Below are positions 33,844 through 45,257 of a stretch of DNA of 64,000 nt, piece by piece. This stretch comes from Pseudomonadota bacterium (GTDB taxonomy: Bacteria; Pseudomonadota; Gammaproteobacteria; Burkholderiales; Burkholderiaceae_C): positions 62,001 through 126,000 of the forward strand of contig JAJZEC010000001.1 of NCBI GenBank assembly GCA_021805825.1, written 5' to 3'. Each line of letters opens with the position of its first letter. The first letter of the stretch is position 1. The notes below the pieces were generated by a model. It did no database searches. It was not told the origin of the DNA and saw only the letters and a list, made by a program, of their open reading frames with translations. Position numbers and translations under genes: made by a program.

Positions 33844-34790
33844 ACGCGGCGCCGCAGCCAGCCCGCGGTTGCGCAGCCTGGCTGGCCGCTGCCGGCCTGG
33901 CCGGCAGCGCGCTCGTCTGGGGGCTGTCCTGGTGGCCGGTGCGCCATCTGCAGCAGTTGGGTGTGCAGCCGCTGTGGACGACCGCGCTGGTCTACGCACC
34001 CGGAGCGCTGCTGGTGCTGCTGGCGCGCCCGCGGGCGCTGCGTGGACTGCTGCGCCATCCCTCGCTCCTGCTGGTGGCCCTGGGCGCCGGCGGGGCCAAC
34101 GTGTGTTTCAACCTGGGCGTGGCCACCGGCGACGTGGTGCGGGTGGTGCTGCTCTTCTACCTCATGCCGGTGTGGGCCACGCTGCTTGCGCGCTGGCTGC
34201 TGGGCGAGCGCATCGGCCCGGGCGCGCTGCTGCGCCTGGTGCTGGCGCTGGGTGGAGCGCTGGTCGTGCTGTGGCCGCGCGCCGGCGGCTGGCCGCTGCC
34301 GCGGCAGGCCGCCGACTGGCTGGGCCTGTGCGGGGGCATGTTCTTCGCCCTCAACAATGTCATGCTGCGCCGTTGCGCCGAAGTCGATGCGGCAGCGCGC
34401 GCGCTCGCGATGTTCGCCGGCGGCCTGGCCTGCGGCGCGCTGCTGGCGCTGCTGCTGCAGGCGCTCGGGGAGGCCCCGGGCCTGCCGCGGCCGCAGGCCG
34501 CCTGGCTGCTGCCGGCACTCGCCCTGGGGCTGGCGCTGTGCGCCGGCGGACTGGGCCTGCAGTATGGCGCGGCGCGCCTGCCAGCGACCTTGACCGCGGT
34601 GATCATGATGCTGGAGATCGTGTTCGCCAGCCTGAGTTCGGCCTGGCTGGGCGCGGGCAGGCTGGGGCCGCGGGTGTTCGCCGGCATCGTGCTGATCGGC
34701 GCCGGCGTGGTGCTGGGCGCGCGCGCCGAGGCGGCGCACAATGACGCCGGCGAAGCCGAGACCCTTTCGAGCGCCCCGAGGAACAGCTGA
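33840..34790 (+). CDS. DMT (EamA) family transporter
   Basis: Ten hydrophobic segments; ALVWGLSWWPVRHLQQLGVQPLWTTALVYAPGALLVL; VVLLFYLMPVWATLLARWLLGERI. Confidence 0.88.
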   Translation: MNAAPQPARGCAAWLAAAGLAGSALVWGLSWWPVRHLQQLGVQPLWTTALVYAPGALLVLLARPRALRGLLRHPSLLLVALGAGGANVCFNLGVATGDVVRVVLLFYLMPVWATLLARWLLGERIGPGALLRLVLALGGALVVLWPRAGGWPLPRQAADWLGLCGGMFFALNNVMLRRCAEVDAAARALAMFAGGLACGALLALLLQALGEAPGLPRPQAAWLLPALALGLALCAGGLGLQYGAARLPATLTAVIMMLEIVFASLSSAWLGAGRLGPRVFAGIVLIGAGVVLGARAEAAHNDAGEAETLSSAPRNS

Positions 34791-35347
34791 TGACCCCTCC
34801 TTCTCCCGCCGCCGAGCATCCCGCCGCGCCGCGCGTCGATGGCACGGTGCACGTGCGCAGCGCCTTCGATTTCAGCGCCCGCGACATCGAGGGTCGTGAG
34901 CAGGCCCTGGCGCGCTGGCGCGACCAGGTGTTGCTGGTGGTCAATACCGCGAGCGCCTGCGGTTTCACCCCCCAGTATGCCGGCCTGCAGGCGCTGCAGC
35001 ACGCCTACCGCGATCGCGGGTTCAGCGTGCTCGCCTTTCCCTGCAACCAGTTCGGCGCCCAGGAGCCGGGAACCGCGGCGCAGATCGCCGCGTTCTGCGC
35101 GCGCAACTACGGAGTGGAGTTCCCGATCTTCGACAAGATCGACGTCAACGGGACACATGCCCACCCCTTGTGGCGATGGCTGAAGGAGCAGGCCAGCGGC
35201 GTGCTGGGCACCGAGGCGATCAAGTGGAATTTCACCAAGTTCCTGGTCGGGCGCGACGGCCAGGTGATCCGGCGCTACGCGCCGCAGACCCAGCCCGACG
35301 CGCTGCGCGCCGATATCGAGATGGCCCTCGACGCTGCGCGGCCTTGA
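34790..35347 (+). CDS. Glutathione peroxidase (Cys type)
   Basis: VNTASACGFTPQYAGLQAL...VLAFPCNQFGAQEPG...IKWNFTKFLVGRDGQVIRRYAP. Confidence 0.94.
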   Translation: MTPPSPAAEHPAAPRVDGTVHVRSAFDFSARDIEGREQALARWRDQVLLVVNTASACGFTPQYAGLQALQHAYRDRGFSVLAFPCNQFGAQEPGTAAQIAAFCARNYGVEFPIFDKIDVNGTHAHPLWRWLKEQASGVLGTEAIKWNFTKFLVGRDGQVIRRYAPQTQPDALRADIEMALDAARP

Positions 35348-35489
35348 ACCCCTTCACAATCGTGGGTATTGTCTCGCCGGGGGCCAGCTTGCGTCCGTGC
35401 CTGCCCGACAATGCTTTTTTTCGCCGGCGCGCACCGGGTCGACGCGGCGCGTAGCCTCCCCAGCCTTCCCCAGCCTCCGCACTGCCGAC

Positions 35490-36071
35490 ATGGGACACCG
35501 CCTGACGCAAATCACCACCCGCACCGGAGATTCCGGCAGCACCGGACTGGGCGACGGCACGCGCTGCTCGAAGGCCGCGCCGCGCATTGCCGCGCTGGGC
35601 GAGGTCGACGAACTCAACAGCCATCTCGGCCTGTTGCTGTGCGAGGATCTGCAGGAGCCGCATCGGCAACTGCTGTTGCAGATCCAGCAGGATCTGTTCG
35701 ACCTCGGCGGAGAACTCGCGGTGCCCGGCACCTCGCTGCTGCGCGAGGCCGCGCTGCTGCGTCTGGACGAGGCGATCGCAAGCGGCAACCGGAACCTGCC
35801 GCGGCTGCGCGAATTCATCCTGCCCGGCGGCAACCGGGCGTCCAGCCAGGCGCATGTCTGCCGCGCCGTGGCGCGGCGCGCCGAGCGCGCGCTGGTGCGC
35901 TTGCAGGAGGAGTCGGCGAGCGCCAGCCGCGCCGACAGCGCAGCGGGCAGCTTGCCGCTGCAGTACCTCAACCGCCTGTCGGACCTCCTGTTCGTGCTCG
36001 CCCGCCTGTTCCACGGCTCGGGCGCGGAGCGGCAGTGGGAGCACGCGCGCGCGCCGCGCGCTCAGACTTGA
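35490..36071 (+). CDS. Cob(I)yrinic acid a,c-diamide adenosyltransferase (PduO type)
   Basis: MGHRLTQITTRTGDSGSTGLGDGTRCSKAAPRIAALGEVDELNSHLG...REFILPGGNRASSQAHVCRAVARRAERA. Confidence 0.93.
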   Translation: MGHRLTQITTRTGDSGSTGLGDGTRCSKAAPRIAALGEVDELNSHLGLLLCEDLQEPHRQLLLQIQQDLFDLGGELAVPGTSLLREAALLRLDEAIASGNRNLPRLREFILPGGNRASSQAHVCRAVARRAERALVRLQEESASASRADSAAGSLPLQYLNRLSDLLFVLARLFHGSGAERQWEHARAPRAQT

Positions 36072-36230
36072 GCCCGTCCGCGGCGGTTTCGGCTTTGCAA
36101 CAATCCTTCACCGAAGCTGCATGATGTCGCAATATCCGCCGCGCAACATGGCTGCGGCCGGGGCCATGCGGTGTCTTGTCGCTGCGCCCGCGACCGACCG
36201 TGCCCGAGGCGCCGAGAATCCGATCCAACG

Positions 36231-37538
36231 ATGAACCCTCGCCCTGACGAAGCTACCCCGATGCGCCGCGTGCCGGCGCGGCGCCGAGCCTGGATGCTGC
36301 TGCTGGTGCTGCTGGCTGCGGCCGTGCTGGGTGGGTGGTGGTACCGGGCCCACCGCGCGGCCGGCGGCGCGGCGCGCGGCGGGCATGCGGCCTTCGGGCG
36401 GCAGGAGATCCCCGCGGTGACCGCGGCGCGCGTGCGCACGCAGACCCTGCCGGTGTGGCTGAGCGCGCTCGGAACGGTCACCCCGCATACCCTGGCCAAC
36501 GTGATGCCGCGCGTCTCCGGCCTGCTGCAGAGCGTGGATTTCCACCAGGGGCAGCCGGTGCGTGCCGGGCAGTTGCTGGCGACCATCGACCCCCGGCCTT
36601 TCCGCATCGCCGTCGAGCAGGCGCAGGCGCAGCGTGCGCAGACGGCGGCGCAGCTGGCCGGCGCGCGCATCGACCTGCGGCGTTACGAAACGCTGTTGCG
36701 CCAGCGCGCGGTGTCTGCGCAGCAGGTTTCCGATCAACGCGCCACGGTCGCTCAGCTGACGGCCCAGCTCGACGCCAACACCGCGGCACTGGACGATGCG
36801 CGGCTGCAGTTGCAGTGGACTCGCATCACCGCGCCGGTGTCGGGCATCGCCGGGCTGCGCCGGGTCGATCCCGGCAACATGGTCGGCCCCTCGGGAGCCG
36901 TCGGCGTCAGCGCCCCGTCGACGTCCGGTTCCTCCGCCAGCGGCAGCAGCCAGGGCAGCGGAGCCACGCCGATCGTCAGCATCGCGCAGGTGCAGCCCAT
37001 CGAGGTCAGCTTCGCGTTGCCGCAGTCGCAGGTCGGCGCCCTGCTGCGCCAGCTCGCCTCCGGTCGCCATGCGCTGGTGCAGGCGTGGGACGCCGGCGAC
37101 CACGAGATGCTGGCGCAGGGCCAGTTGCTGGCTGCGGACAACCAGATCTCCTCCAGCACCGGAACGCTCGGCCTGCGCGCCCGCTTCGACAACACCTCGC
37201 TGGATCTCTATCCGAACCAGTTCGTCAACGTGCGCGTGCTCGAACGCGAGGTCGAGCACGCGGTGGTCGTGCCCAGCACCGCGGTGGCGGTGGGCGGCGA
37301 CGGGAGTTATGTCTATGTCCTGGGGGCGGACGACAAGGTCGGCGTGCGGCAGGTACGCACCGGGGTGAACTGGGATGGCCTGACGCAGTTGCTCGACGGC
37401 GTCGTCCCCGGGCAGCAGGTGGTCACCAGCGGACTCGATCATCTGCGCGACGGCGATCGCGTGCGCGTGGTTCCCGCGCACGACGCGTCGGCGGGGCCGC
37501 GCGGCGGCCGGCCGGGGTCGGCCGCCGCGGCGCACTGA
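36231..37538 (+). CDS. mdtA: RND efflux periplasmic adaptor, MdtA-like
   Basis: [55 protein letters not shown]...[10 protein letters not shown]. Confidence 0.9.
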   Translation: MNPRPDEATPMRRVPARRRAWMLLLVLLAAAVLGGWWYRAHRAAGGAARGGHAAFGRQEIPAVTAARVRTQTLPVWLSALGTVTPHTLANVMPRVSGLLQSVDFHQGQPVRAGQLLATIDPRPFRIAVEQAQAQRAQTAAQLAGARIDLRRYETLLRQRAVSAQQVSDQRATVAQLTAQLDANTAALDDARLQLQWTRITAPVSGIAGLRRVDPGNMVGPSGAVGVSAPSTSGSSASGSSQGSGATPIVSIAQVQPIEVSFALPQSQVGALLRQLASGRHALVQAWDAGDHEMLAQGQLLAADNQISSSTGTLGLRARFDNTSLDLYPNQFVNVRVLEREVEHAVVVPSTAVAVGGDGSYVYVLGADDKVGVRQVRTGVNWDGLTQLLDGVVPGQQVVTSGLDHLRDGDRVRVVPAHDASAGPRGGRPGSAAAAH

Positions 37539-37539
37539 C

Positions 37540-40500
37540 ATGCAGGCGCCCGAGGAACCGGCGCAGGCGCAGCCGCAAGCGCAGCCAGCCGCGTCGGCGC
37601 GGCCGAGCCCGTCTCGGGTGTTCATCCTGCGCCCGATTGCGACCAGCCTGCTGATGCTCGCCGTGCTGGTGGCCGGGCTCGTCGGCCTGCGGCTGCTGCC
37701 GCAGGCGCCGCTGCCGGAGGTCGACTACCCGACCATACAGGTCAGCACCCTCTACCCGGGCGCCAGCCCCGACGTGATGTCCTCGGCGGTGACGGCGCCG
37801 CTGGAGCGCCAGTTCGGGCAGATGCCGGGCCTGGCGCAGATGTGGTCGGTGAGTTCGGGCGGCGCCTCCGTGCTCACCCTGCGTTTCGATCTTTCGCTGC
37901 CGCTGGACGTGGCCGAGCAGGAAGTTCAGGCGGCGATCAACGCCGCCAGCGCGCTGCTGCCCAAGGATCTGCCGCAGCCTCCGATCTACGCCAAGGTCAA
38001 CCCGGCCGACGCGCCGGTGATCACCCTCGGGATGACCTCGGAGTCGCTGCCGCTGAGCACCCTGTACGACCTGGCCGACACCCGCCTGTCGCAGAAGCTG
38101 TCGCAGGTGCCGGGGGTCGGGCTGGTCAGCCTGTCGGGCGGCCACAAGCCGGCCGTGCGCATCGAGGTCGACGCGCGTGCGCTGGCGGCGCGGGGCATCG
38201 GGCTGGATGCGCTGCGCACGGCGATCGCCGATGCGAACGTCAACAGCCCCAAGGGCAGCATCGACGGACGCGAACAGACCTTCACCATCGACGCCAACGA
38301 CCAGCTTGCGGATCCTGCGCAGTACCGCCGCCTGGTCATCGGCTACAGCGGGGGCGCCGCGGTGCACCTCGGCGACGTGGCGCAGGTGCGTACCGGAGCG
38401 GAGAACGCGTGGCAGGCCGCGCTGGTCAACGGCCACCCGGGCATCGTGCTCAACGTGCAGCGCCAGCCGGGGGCCAACGTGATCCAGGTCGTCGACCGCA
38501 TCCATGCCCTGCTGCCCGAGCTGCGCGCGCAGCTGCCGCATGCGGCGCGCCTGCAGGTGCTGTCGGATCGCACGGTGACCATCCGCACAGCCATCCAGGA
38601 TGTCAGCTTCGACCTGCTGCTGTCGGTGGCGCTGGTCGTGCTGGTGATCTTCGCCTTCCTGCGCAGCGCCCGCGCCACCTTCATCCCGGCCACCGCGGTG
38701 CCGCTGGCGCTGGTCGGTACCTTCGGCGCGATGTACCTGCTGGGCTTTTCGCTGAACACCCTGACCCTGATGGCCCTGACGGTCGCGACGGGCTTCGTGG
38801 TCGACGACGCCATCGTGATGATCGAGAACGTCGCACGCCACATCGAGGCGGGCAGGCCGCCGCTGCAGGCCGCGCTGCAGGGTGCCGGGGAAATCGGCTT
38901 CACCATCATTTCCCTGACCTTTTCGCTGATCGCTGTCCTGATTCCCCTGCTGTTCATGGGTGACGTGGTCGGGCGCCTGTTCCGCGAGTTCGCGATCACC
39001 CTGGCGGTGGCCATTGTGATTTCCGCGGCGGTGTCGCTGAGCTTCACGCCCATGCTGTGCGCACGCCTGCTGCACCATGTGCCGCAGCAGGATCAGGGCA
39101 GGTGGTTCCGCGCCTCGGGCGAGGCCTTCGATCGCCTGGCCGACGCCTATGCGCGCGCGCTGCGCTGGATCCTGCGCCACCAGCCGGCGGTGCTGCTGGC
39201 CACGCTGGCGCTGGTTCTTCTGACCGGCGCGCTCTACGTGGCCGTGCCCAAGGGATTCTTCCCCGTCGAGGATACCGGGCTCATCGAGGCGACGATGGTC
39301 GCCGGCCAGGATGTGTCCTTCGCCTCGATGCAGCAGCGCCAGGCCGCGCTGACGCGCGCGCTGCTGCGCGACCCGGCGGTGCAGAGTGTTTCGGCGGTCG
39401 CCGGCATCGACGGCATCAACACAACGATGAACAGCGCGCGCCTGCTCATCGCCCTCAAACCCCTGGCGCAGCGCCCGCGCGTGGGTGCCGTGGTGCGGCA
39501 ACTGCAGCGGCGGGCCGATGCCTTGCCCGGCGTGTCGCTGTTCCTGCGTCCGGTACAGGATCTGAGCATCGACGACCTGCGCAGCCGCTATCCCTACCAG
39601 TTCAGCCTGTCGGCGACCAGCACGCGGGAACTCGGCGATGCGCTGCAGTCGCTGCTGCCCCGCTTGCGCGCGCTGCCGCAACTGTCGGGGGTCAGCGACG
39701 ACCTGCAGCGCAACGGCCTGCAGGCCTATGTCGATGTCGATCGCGCCGCTGCCGCTCGCCTGGGGGTGACGATGAGCGCCATCGACGCGGCGCTGTACGA
39801 CGCCTTCGGCCAGCGCCTGGTGTCGACCGTGTTCACGCAGTCGGCCCAGTACCGCGTGGTGCTCGGCGTGCAGGTGCCGCAGGGCGCCGGGCTCGGCGCC
39901 TTCGACAAGGTCTATCTCACGACCTCCAGCGGCGAGCAGGTTCCGCTGCGCAGCGTGGCGCGCATCGAGCAGCGGCGCACCGCGCTGACGCAGAACCATC
40001 TCGGGCAGTTCCCCGCGGCGCTGGTGTCCTTCGAACTCGCTCCGGGCGCCTCGCTGGGGTCGGCGGTGCAGGGCATCGAGCAGGCGGCGGCGCAGGCCCG
40101 CCTGCCGGCATCGGTGAGCCTGCGCTTCCAGGGCGCGGCCAGCGCCTTCCAGGCCGCGCTGCGCAATGAACTCTGGCTGCTGCTCGCCGCGGTGGCGACG
40201 ATGTACATCGTGCTGGGCGTGCTCTATGAAAGCTATATCCATCCGGTGACCATCCTGTCGACGCTGCCGTCGGCGGGCATCGGCGCGCTGCTGGCGCTGC
40301 TGGCCAGCGGGCACGACCTGAGCGTGATCGCCATCATCGGCATCGTGCTGCTCATCGGCATCGTGCAGAAGAACGCCATCCTGATGGTCGACTTCGCGCT
40401 CGACGCCCAGCGCAGGCAGGGCATGCCGGCCGAGCAGGCGATGCTGCAGGCGGCCCGGCTGCGGCTGCGGCCGATCCTGATGACTACCTTCGCCGCGCTG

Positions 40501-40704
40501 TTCGGGGCCGTTCCGCTGGTCATCGGCGGCGGCATGGGGGCCGAACTGCGCCAGCCGCTGGGCATTTCGCTGATCGGCGGCCTGCTGCTGTCGCAACTGC
40601 TGACCCTGTTCACGACGCCGGTCATCTATCTGGCCTTCGACCGCCTGGCCTTGCGGCTGGCGGCGTGGCGCGCCGCTCCCGGCACGGCGGAGGAGGCGCG
40701 GTGA
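37540..40704 (+). CDS. mdtB: RND efflux transporter permease, MdtB-like
   Basis: [74 protein letters not shown]. Confidence 0.9.
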   Translation: MQAPEEPAQAQPQAQPAASARPSPSRVFILRPIATSLLMLAVLVAGLVGLRLLPQAPLPEVDYPTIQVSTLYPGASPDVMSSAVTAPLERQFGQMPGLAQMWSVSSGGASVLTLRFDLSLPLDVAEQEVQAAINAASALLPKDLPQPPIYAKVNPADAPVITLGMTSESLPLSTLYDLADTRLSQKLSQVPGVGLVSLSGGHKPAVRIEVDARALAARGIGLDALRTAIADANVNSPKGSIDGREQTFTIDANDQLADPAQYRRLVIGYSGGAAVHLGDVAQVRTGAENAWQAALVNGHPGIVLNVQRQPGANVIQVVDRIHALLPELRAQLPHAARLQVLSDRTVTIRTAIQDVSFDLLLSVALVVLVIFAFLRSARATFIPATAVPLALVGTFGAMYLLGFSLNTLTLMALTVATGFVVDDAIVMIENVARHIEAGRPPLQAALQGAGEIGFTIISLTFSLIAVLIPLLFMGDVVGRLFREFAITLAVAIVISAAVSLSFTPMLCARLLHHVPQQDQGRWFRASGEAFDRLADAYARALRWILRHQPAVLLATLALVLLTGALYVAVPKGFFPVEDTGLIEATMVAGQDVSFASMQQRQAALTRALLRDPAVQSVSAVAGIDGINTTMNSARLLIALKPLAQRPRVGAVVRQLQRRADALPGVSLFLRPVQDLSIDDLRSRYPYQFSLSATSTRELGDALQSLLPRLRALPQLSGVSDDLQRNGLQAYVDVDRAAAARLGVTMSAIDAALYDAFGQRLVSTVFTQSAQYRVVLGVQVPQGAGLGAFDKVYLTTSSGEQVPLRSVARIEQRRTALTQNHLGQFPAALVSFELAPGASLGSAVQGIEQAAAQARLPASVSLRFQGAASAFQAALRNELWLLLAAVATMYIVLGVLYESYIHPVTILSTLPSAGIGALLALLASGHDLSVIAIIGIVLLIGIVQKNAILMVDFALDAQRRQGMPAEQAMLQAARLRLRPILMTTFAALFGAVPLVIGGGMGAELRQPLGISLIGGLLLSQLLTLFTTPVIYLAFDRLALRLAAWRAAPGTAEEAR

Positions 40705-43700
40705 ACCTGAGCGCGCCGTTCATCCGGCGTCGCGTGGCGACCACCCTGCTGGCGCTGGCCGTGCTGCTGGCCGGTGCGGTGGCCTTCCTGCAGTTGCCGG
40801 TGTCCCCGCTGCCGCAGGTGGATTTTCCGACGATCGTCGTGCAGGCCAGCCTGGCTGGCGCCAGCCCGCAGGTCATGGCCGCCACCGTCGCCACCCCGCT
40901 GGAGCGCGCGCTGGGGACGATTTCCGGCATCAGCCAGATGACTTCCAGCAGCGACCTGGGCTCGACGCGGGTGGTGCTGCAGTTCGATCTGTCGAAGAAC
41001 ATCAACGACGCGGCACGCGAGGTGCAGGCAGCGATCAACGCCGCGCAGCCGCTGCTGCCCAGCGGGCTGGCCGGCAACCCGACCTACCGCAAGGTCAATC
41101 CGGCGGACTCGCCGATCATGATCATCGCCCTGACGTCGAAGGTGCTGTCGCGCGGCCAGATGTACGACGCGGCCTCGACCATCCTGGCGCAGAAGATCTC
41201 CCAGCTGCCTGGGATCGGCCAGGTGATCGTCGGAGGCTCGGCGTTGCCGGCAGTGCGTGTCGAAGTCGATCTGCCCCGCCTGGACAGCCTGGGAATCGGC
41301 CTCGAGCAACTGCGCCAGGCGATCGCCGACGCCAACGTCGACGCCCCGAAGGGAGCCATCGACAGCGGCGGCCGGCGCTGGCAGGTGGCGGCCAACGACC
41401 AGCTCAGCCTGCCCGCGCAGTACCGCGACATCACGGTTGCCTACCGCGACGGGGTCGCCGTGCCGCTGTCGCAGGTGGCCTCGGTGCGGGAGGGCCTGCA
41501 GGACACGCGCAACGTGGGCCTGGCCGACGGCAGGCCGGCGGTGCTGCTGATCGTGTTCCGCCAGCCCGGGGCGAACATCATCCAGGCAGTCGACGGCGTG
41601 CAGGCCGCGCTGCCGGGCCTGCAGGCGTCGATCCCGGCGGCCATCGACGTGCGCGTGCTGTCGGATCGGACGACCACCATCCGCGCTTCGCTGCGCGAGG
41701 TCGAGAGCACCCTGCTGCTCGCGGTGCTGCTGGTGGTGCTGGTCGTCTGGGCCTTCCTGCGCGACTGGCGCGCGACCCTCATCCCCGCGCTGGCGGTTCC
41801 GCTGTCGCTGGTGGGTACCTTCGCCGCCATGTGGCTGCTCGGCTATTCGCTGGACAATCTGTCCTTGATGGCGCTGATCGTGGCGACGGGCTTCGTGGTC
41901 GACGACGCCATCGTGGTCACCGAGAACATCGCGCGCCATGTCGAACTCGGCCTGCCGCCCTTGCAGGCCGCGCTGCGCGGCGCGCGCGAGGTCGGGTTCA
42001 CGGTGCTGTCGATGAGCCTGTCGCTGGTCGCGGTCTTCCTGCCGGTGCTGTTCATGGGAGGCGTCATAGGCCGGCTGTTCCATGAATTCGCCGTCACCCT
42101 GTCGGTGGCCATTGGCATTTCCCTGCTGGTGTCGTTGACCGTCACCCCGATGCTCGCATCGCGCTGGCTGCGCCCGGCAGCCGCGGGCGGCGCGCCGCGG
42201 CTGCAGCGAGCCTGGGACGCGGTGCATGCGGCCTACGCGGACAGCCTGCGCGTGGCGCTGCGCCATCCTCTGCTGATGCTGCTGCTGTTCTTCGGCAGCA
42301 TCGCGCTGGCCGGCTACCTGTACGCCGTGGTGCCCAAGGGCTTTTTTCCGACCCAGGACACCGGCCTGCTGCTGGGCTCGGTGCATGCCGACCAGTCGAC
42401 ATCCTTCCAGGCCATGAGCCGCCGCCTGGATCGCATCGTGGGAATCGTGCGCGCCAATCCGGCGGTGCAGCATGTGATGGCATTCGCCGACGGTGGCAGC
42501 GGGGCCTTCCTGTACATACAGCTCAAGCCGATTTCCCGCCGCGTCGGGGTGCAGCAGGTGATGGTGCAGTTGCGCCGGGCCTTGTCCGGCGTCGGCGGCA
42601 TGCGGGTGTTCCTGTTCCCCGGACAGGATATCCACGTCGGCGGTCGCGCGGCGCAGGCGATGTACGAATACACCCTGCAATCGGGCGACCTGCAGCAGCT
42701 GCTGCGCTGGGAGCCGAAGGTGCTGGAGGCCTTCCGGCGCATACCCGGCATGAACAATGTCAACAGCGACGAGCAGGCCAGCGGCCTGGAGCTGCGTCTG
42801 GTCATCGACCGGGCCGCGGCGGCGCGCCTGGGCATTCCCATCGCCACCATCGATGCCACGCTGAACGACGCCTTCGGGCAGCGCCTGGTGTCGACCATCT
42901 ATGCGCCGCTGAACCAGTACCGGGTGGTGCTGGAGGCGGCGCAGGCCTACCAGCGCGACCGCAATGCCTTGCGCCGGGTGCATGTGGTGGCGCCGTCGGG
43001 AGCCGTGGTTCCTCTGGGACAGCTGGTGCACTACGAACTGGGCAACACTCCGCTGTCGGTGAACCACCAGGGTCTGTTCGCGTCGGCCACCATCTTCTTC
43101 AACCTCGACCCCGGTGTGTCGCTGAGCCAGGCGCAGTCGCGCATCCAGCAGGCCATGGCCGAGATCGCCCTGCCGGCGGACGTCCACGGCGGATTCCAGG
43201 GCACGGCGCGGGTGTTCGCGCAGACCCTGAACAACCAGCCGCTGTTCATCCTGGCGGCGATCTTCGCGATCTACGTGGTGCTGGGCATGCTCTACGAAAG
43301 CACTCTGCACCCGCTGACCATCCTGTCGACCCTGCCGCCGGCCGGGGTCGGCGCGGTGCTGGCGCTGATGCTGTTCCACACCGAGTTCTCGATCATTGCC
43401 CTGATCGGGGTGTTCCTGCTGATCGGCATCGTGAAGAAGAACGCGATCCTGATGGTGGATTTCGCGCTGCAGGCCGAGCGCACGCAGGGGCTGGATCCGC
43501 GCGAGGCCATCTACCGCGCGGCGACGCAGCGACTGCGCCCGATCCTCATGACCACCATGGCCGCGTTGCTCACCGCGCTGCCGCTGGCCTTGATCACCGG
43601 CGACGGCGCGGAAATGCGCCAGCCGCTGGGCATCGCCATCTCCGGAGGGCTGGTCGTCAGCCAGGCGCTGACCCTCTACACCACTCCGGTCATCTACCTC

Positions 43701-43781
43701 GAGCTCGACCGCCTGCGCCGCTGGACGCTGCGCCGCTTCGGTCGTCGCGTCGACCCGATGCCCCTGGACTCCCTGCCATGA
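40701..43781 (+). CDS. mdtC: RND efflux transporter permease, MdtC-like (GTG start overlapping mdtB stop)
   Basis: [76 protein letters not shown]. Confidence 0.9.
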   Translation: MNLSAPFIRRRVATTLLALAVLLAGAVAFLQLPVSPLPQVDFPTIVVQASLAGASPQVMAATVATPLERALGTISGISQMTSSSDLGSTRVVLQFDLSKNINDAAREVQAAINAAQPLLPSGLAGNPTYRKVNPADSPIMIIALTSKVLSRGQMYDAASTILAQKISQLPGIGQVIVGGSALPAVRVEVDLPRLDSLGIGLEQLRQAIADANVDAPKGAIDSGGRRWQVAANDQLSLPAQYRDITVAYRDGVAVPLSQVASVREGLQDTRNVGLADGRPAVLLIVFRQPGANIIQAVDGVQAALPGLQASIPAAIDVRVLSDRTTTIRASLREVESTLLLAVLLVVLVVWAFLRDWRATLIPALAVPLSLVGTFAAMWLLGYSLDNLSLMALIVATGFVVDDAIVVTENIARHVELGLPPLQAALRGAREVGFTVLSMSLSLVAVFLPVLFMGGVIGRLFHEFAVTLSVAIGISLLVSLTVTPMLASRWLRPAAAGGAPRLQRAWDAVHAAYADSLRVALRHPLLMLLLFFGSIALAGYLYAVVPKGFFPTQDTGLLLGSVHADQSTSFQAMSRRLDRIVGIVRANPAVQHVMAFADGGSGAFLYIQLKPISRRVGVQQVMVQLRRALSGVGGMRVFLFPGQDIHVGGRAAQAMYEYTLQSGDLQQLLRWEPKVLEAFRRIPGMNNVNSDEQASGLELRLVIDRAAAARLGIPIATIDATLNDAFGQRLVSTIYAPLNQYRVVLEAAQAYQRDRNALRRVHVVAPSGAVVPLGQLVHYELGNTPLSVNHQGLFASATIFFNLDPGVSLSQAQSRIQQAMAEIALPADVHGGFQGTARVFAQTLNNQPLFILAAIFAIYVVLGMLYESTLHPLTILSTLPPAGVGAVLALMLFHTEFSIIALIGVFLLIGIVKKNAILMVDFALQAERTQGLDPREAIYRAATQRLRPILMTTMAALLTALPLALITGDGAEMRQPLGIAISGGLVVSQALTLYTTPVIYLELDRLRRWTLRRFGRRVDPMPLDSLP

Positions 43782-45226
43782 ATCCAGCATCCTCGCGCAG
43801 TCCCCGCCGGCCCGCGATCCTGCTGGCCTTGCTGCTCGCCGCCTGCTCGGCGCAGCCGCCGATGCCCGCGCTGCACACCGCGATGCCCGCGACCTGGGGC
43901 AGCACCGGATCCTGGGCCCAGGCTCCGGCACCGGTGTCGATGCCCGTAGACGGCGCCTGGTGGAAGGTGTTCGACGACCCCGAACTGGATCGGCTGCAGC
44001 ATGCCTTGCTGCTGCACAACCAGAGCCTGGCCGCGCAACTGGCGATCCACGAGCAGGCGCAGGCCGCGCTGGAACAGGCCCGCGCGGCGGAATACCCGAG
44101 CCTGTCGACGCAGGTCGGGGGCAGCCGCGGCGCAGCCGCGGGCGCCGGGGTCGGAGCGCGCAACCAGGTCTCGGCTCAACTGTCGGCGAGCTGGGAGCCC
44201 GACTTGTGGGGGCGCGTGCGGCTGCAGGTCGAGCAGGGCAGGGCGCAGTTGCGGGCCAGTGCCGACACCCTGCGTGCCACCCGCCTGAGCCTGCAGGCGA
44301 GCCTGGCGCAGAGCTATCTGCAGTTGCGCGTGGTGGATGCCCAGTCGGCGCTTGCCGAGCGCACGGTGCGCGACTACGCGCAGGCGCTGCAGCTGACCCT
44401 GCACCGCCTGCAGGGTGGCGTGGCCACCGACGCCGACGTGGCGCAGGCGCGCACCCAGCTGCTCCAGGCGCAGACCGCGCGCACCGATCTGGAGGTCACG
44501 CGCAAGCAGTTGCTGGACGCCATCGCGGTGCTCAGCGGCGCACCGGCCCCGCGCTTTGCCTTGGCCGCGGGGCAGGCGCTGCCGCGGCTGCCGCGCATAC
44601 CGGCCGGGATCCCGGCGCAACTGCTGCTGCGGCGCCCCGACCTGGCCGCCGCGCAGCAGCAGGTGCAGGCGGCGAACGCGCAGATCGGCATCGCCGAACG
44701 CGCCTGGCTGCCGGCGCTGACCCTGGGCGCCAGCGGTGGAAGCCAGGCTTCCGCGCTGGCCGGGCTGCTGCGCGCGCCCAGCCTGTACTGGTCGCTGGGC
44801 CCGAGCCTGGCGGCCACGCTGTTCGACGGCGGCCTGCGCAGCGCGCAACTGGCGAGCAGCCGGGCCGCCTACCGCCAGGTCGTGGCCCAGTACCGCCAGG
44901 CCGTGCTGCAGGCCATGCAGCAGGTGGAGGACAACCTGGGGGCGCAGCGCATCCTGCGTGCAGAGGCGCTGCAACAGGCGCAACTGGTGCAGGCCGCCGA
45001 GCTTTCGCTGCGCCTGGTGCTGAGCCAATACAAGGCGGGCACCGTCAGCTACCTGAACGTGATCAACGCGCAGACCGCGGCGACCAGCGCGCGCAACGGC
45101 GTGCTGGCGCTGCGCCAACGGCGCTACGCGGCCGCGGTCGGTCTGATCGCCGCCCTCGGCGGTGCCTGGAGCGACGGCCGCGGCCCGGGCGTCGCGGATT
45201 CCTCGGCACGGCCGCCCGGCCCCTGA
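43778..45226 (+). CDS. Outer-membrane efflux lipoprotein, NodT family
   Basis: LLALLLAACSAQPPMP lipobox; WWKVFDDPELDRLQHALLLHNQSLAAQLA; IPAQLLLRRPDLAAAQQQVQAANAQIGIAERAWLPAL. Confidence 0.92.
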   Translation: MNPASSRSPRRPAILLALLLAACSAQPPMPALHTAMPATWGSTGSWAQAPAPVSMPVDGAWWKVFDDPELDRLQHALLLHNQSLAAQLAIHEQAQAALEQARAAEYPSLSTQVGGSRGAAAGAGVGARNQVSAQLSASWEPDLWGRVRLQVEQGRAQLRASADTLRATRLSLQASLAQSYLQLRVVDAQSALAERTVRDYAQALQLTLHRLQGGVATDADVAQARTQLLQAQTARTDLEVTRKQLLDAIAVLSGAPAPRFALAAGQALPRLPRIPAGIPAQLLLRRPDLAAAQQQVQAANAQIGIAERAWLPALTLGASGGSQASALAGLLRAPSLYWSLGPSLAATLFDGGLRSAQLASSRAAYRQVVAQYRQAVLQAMQQVEDNLGAQRILRAEALQQAQLVQAAELSLRLVLSQYKAGTVSYLNVINAQTAATSARNGVLALRQRRYAAAVGLIAALGGAWSDGRGPGVADSSARPPGP

Positions 45227-45257
45227 TCCGGCGCCAAGCCTCTCACCGTCTCCTCGC

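Noticed and set aside
34790-35347. Selenocysteine-containing glutathione peroxidase
   Set aside because: The active-site codon is a normal Cys (ASACGFTPQY), no in-frame TGA.
35449-35476. ccccagcctt/ccccagcctc short direct repeat
   Set aside because: Only two 10-bp copies in a C-rich stretch, likely chance.
35348-35489. Cobalamin riboswitch upstream of the adenosyltransferase gene
   Set aside because: The gap is only ~140 nt and I could not find the conserved B12-box sequence; a short acaat/attgt inverted repeat is too weak to report.
37423-43931. Very long minus-strand ORFs (1057 and 1101 aa) opposite mdtB and mdtC
   Set aside because: Antisense shadows of genuine RND permease genes; composition (R/Q/H/D/G-rich) shows no recognisable domains.
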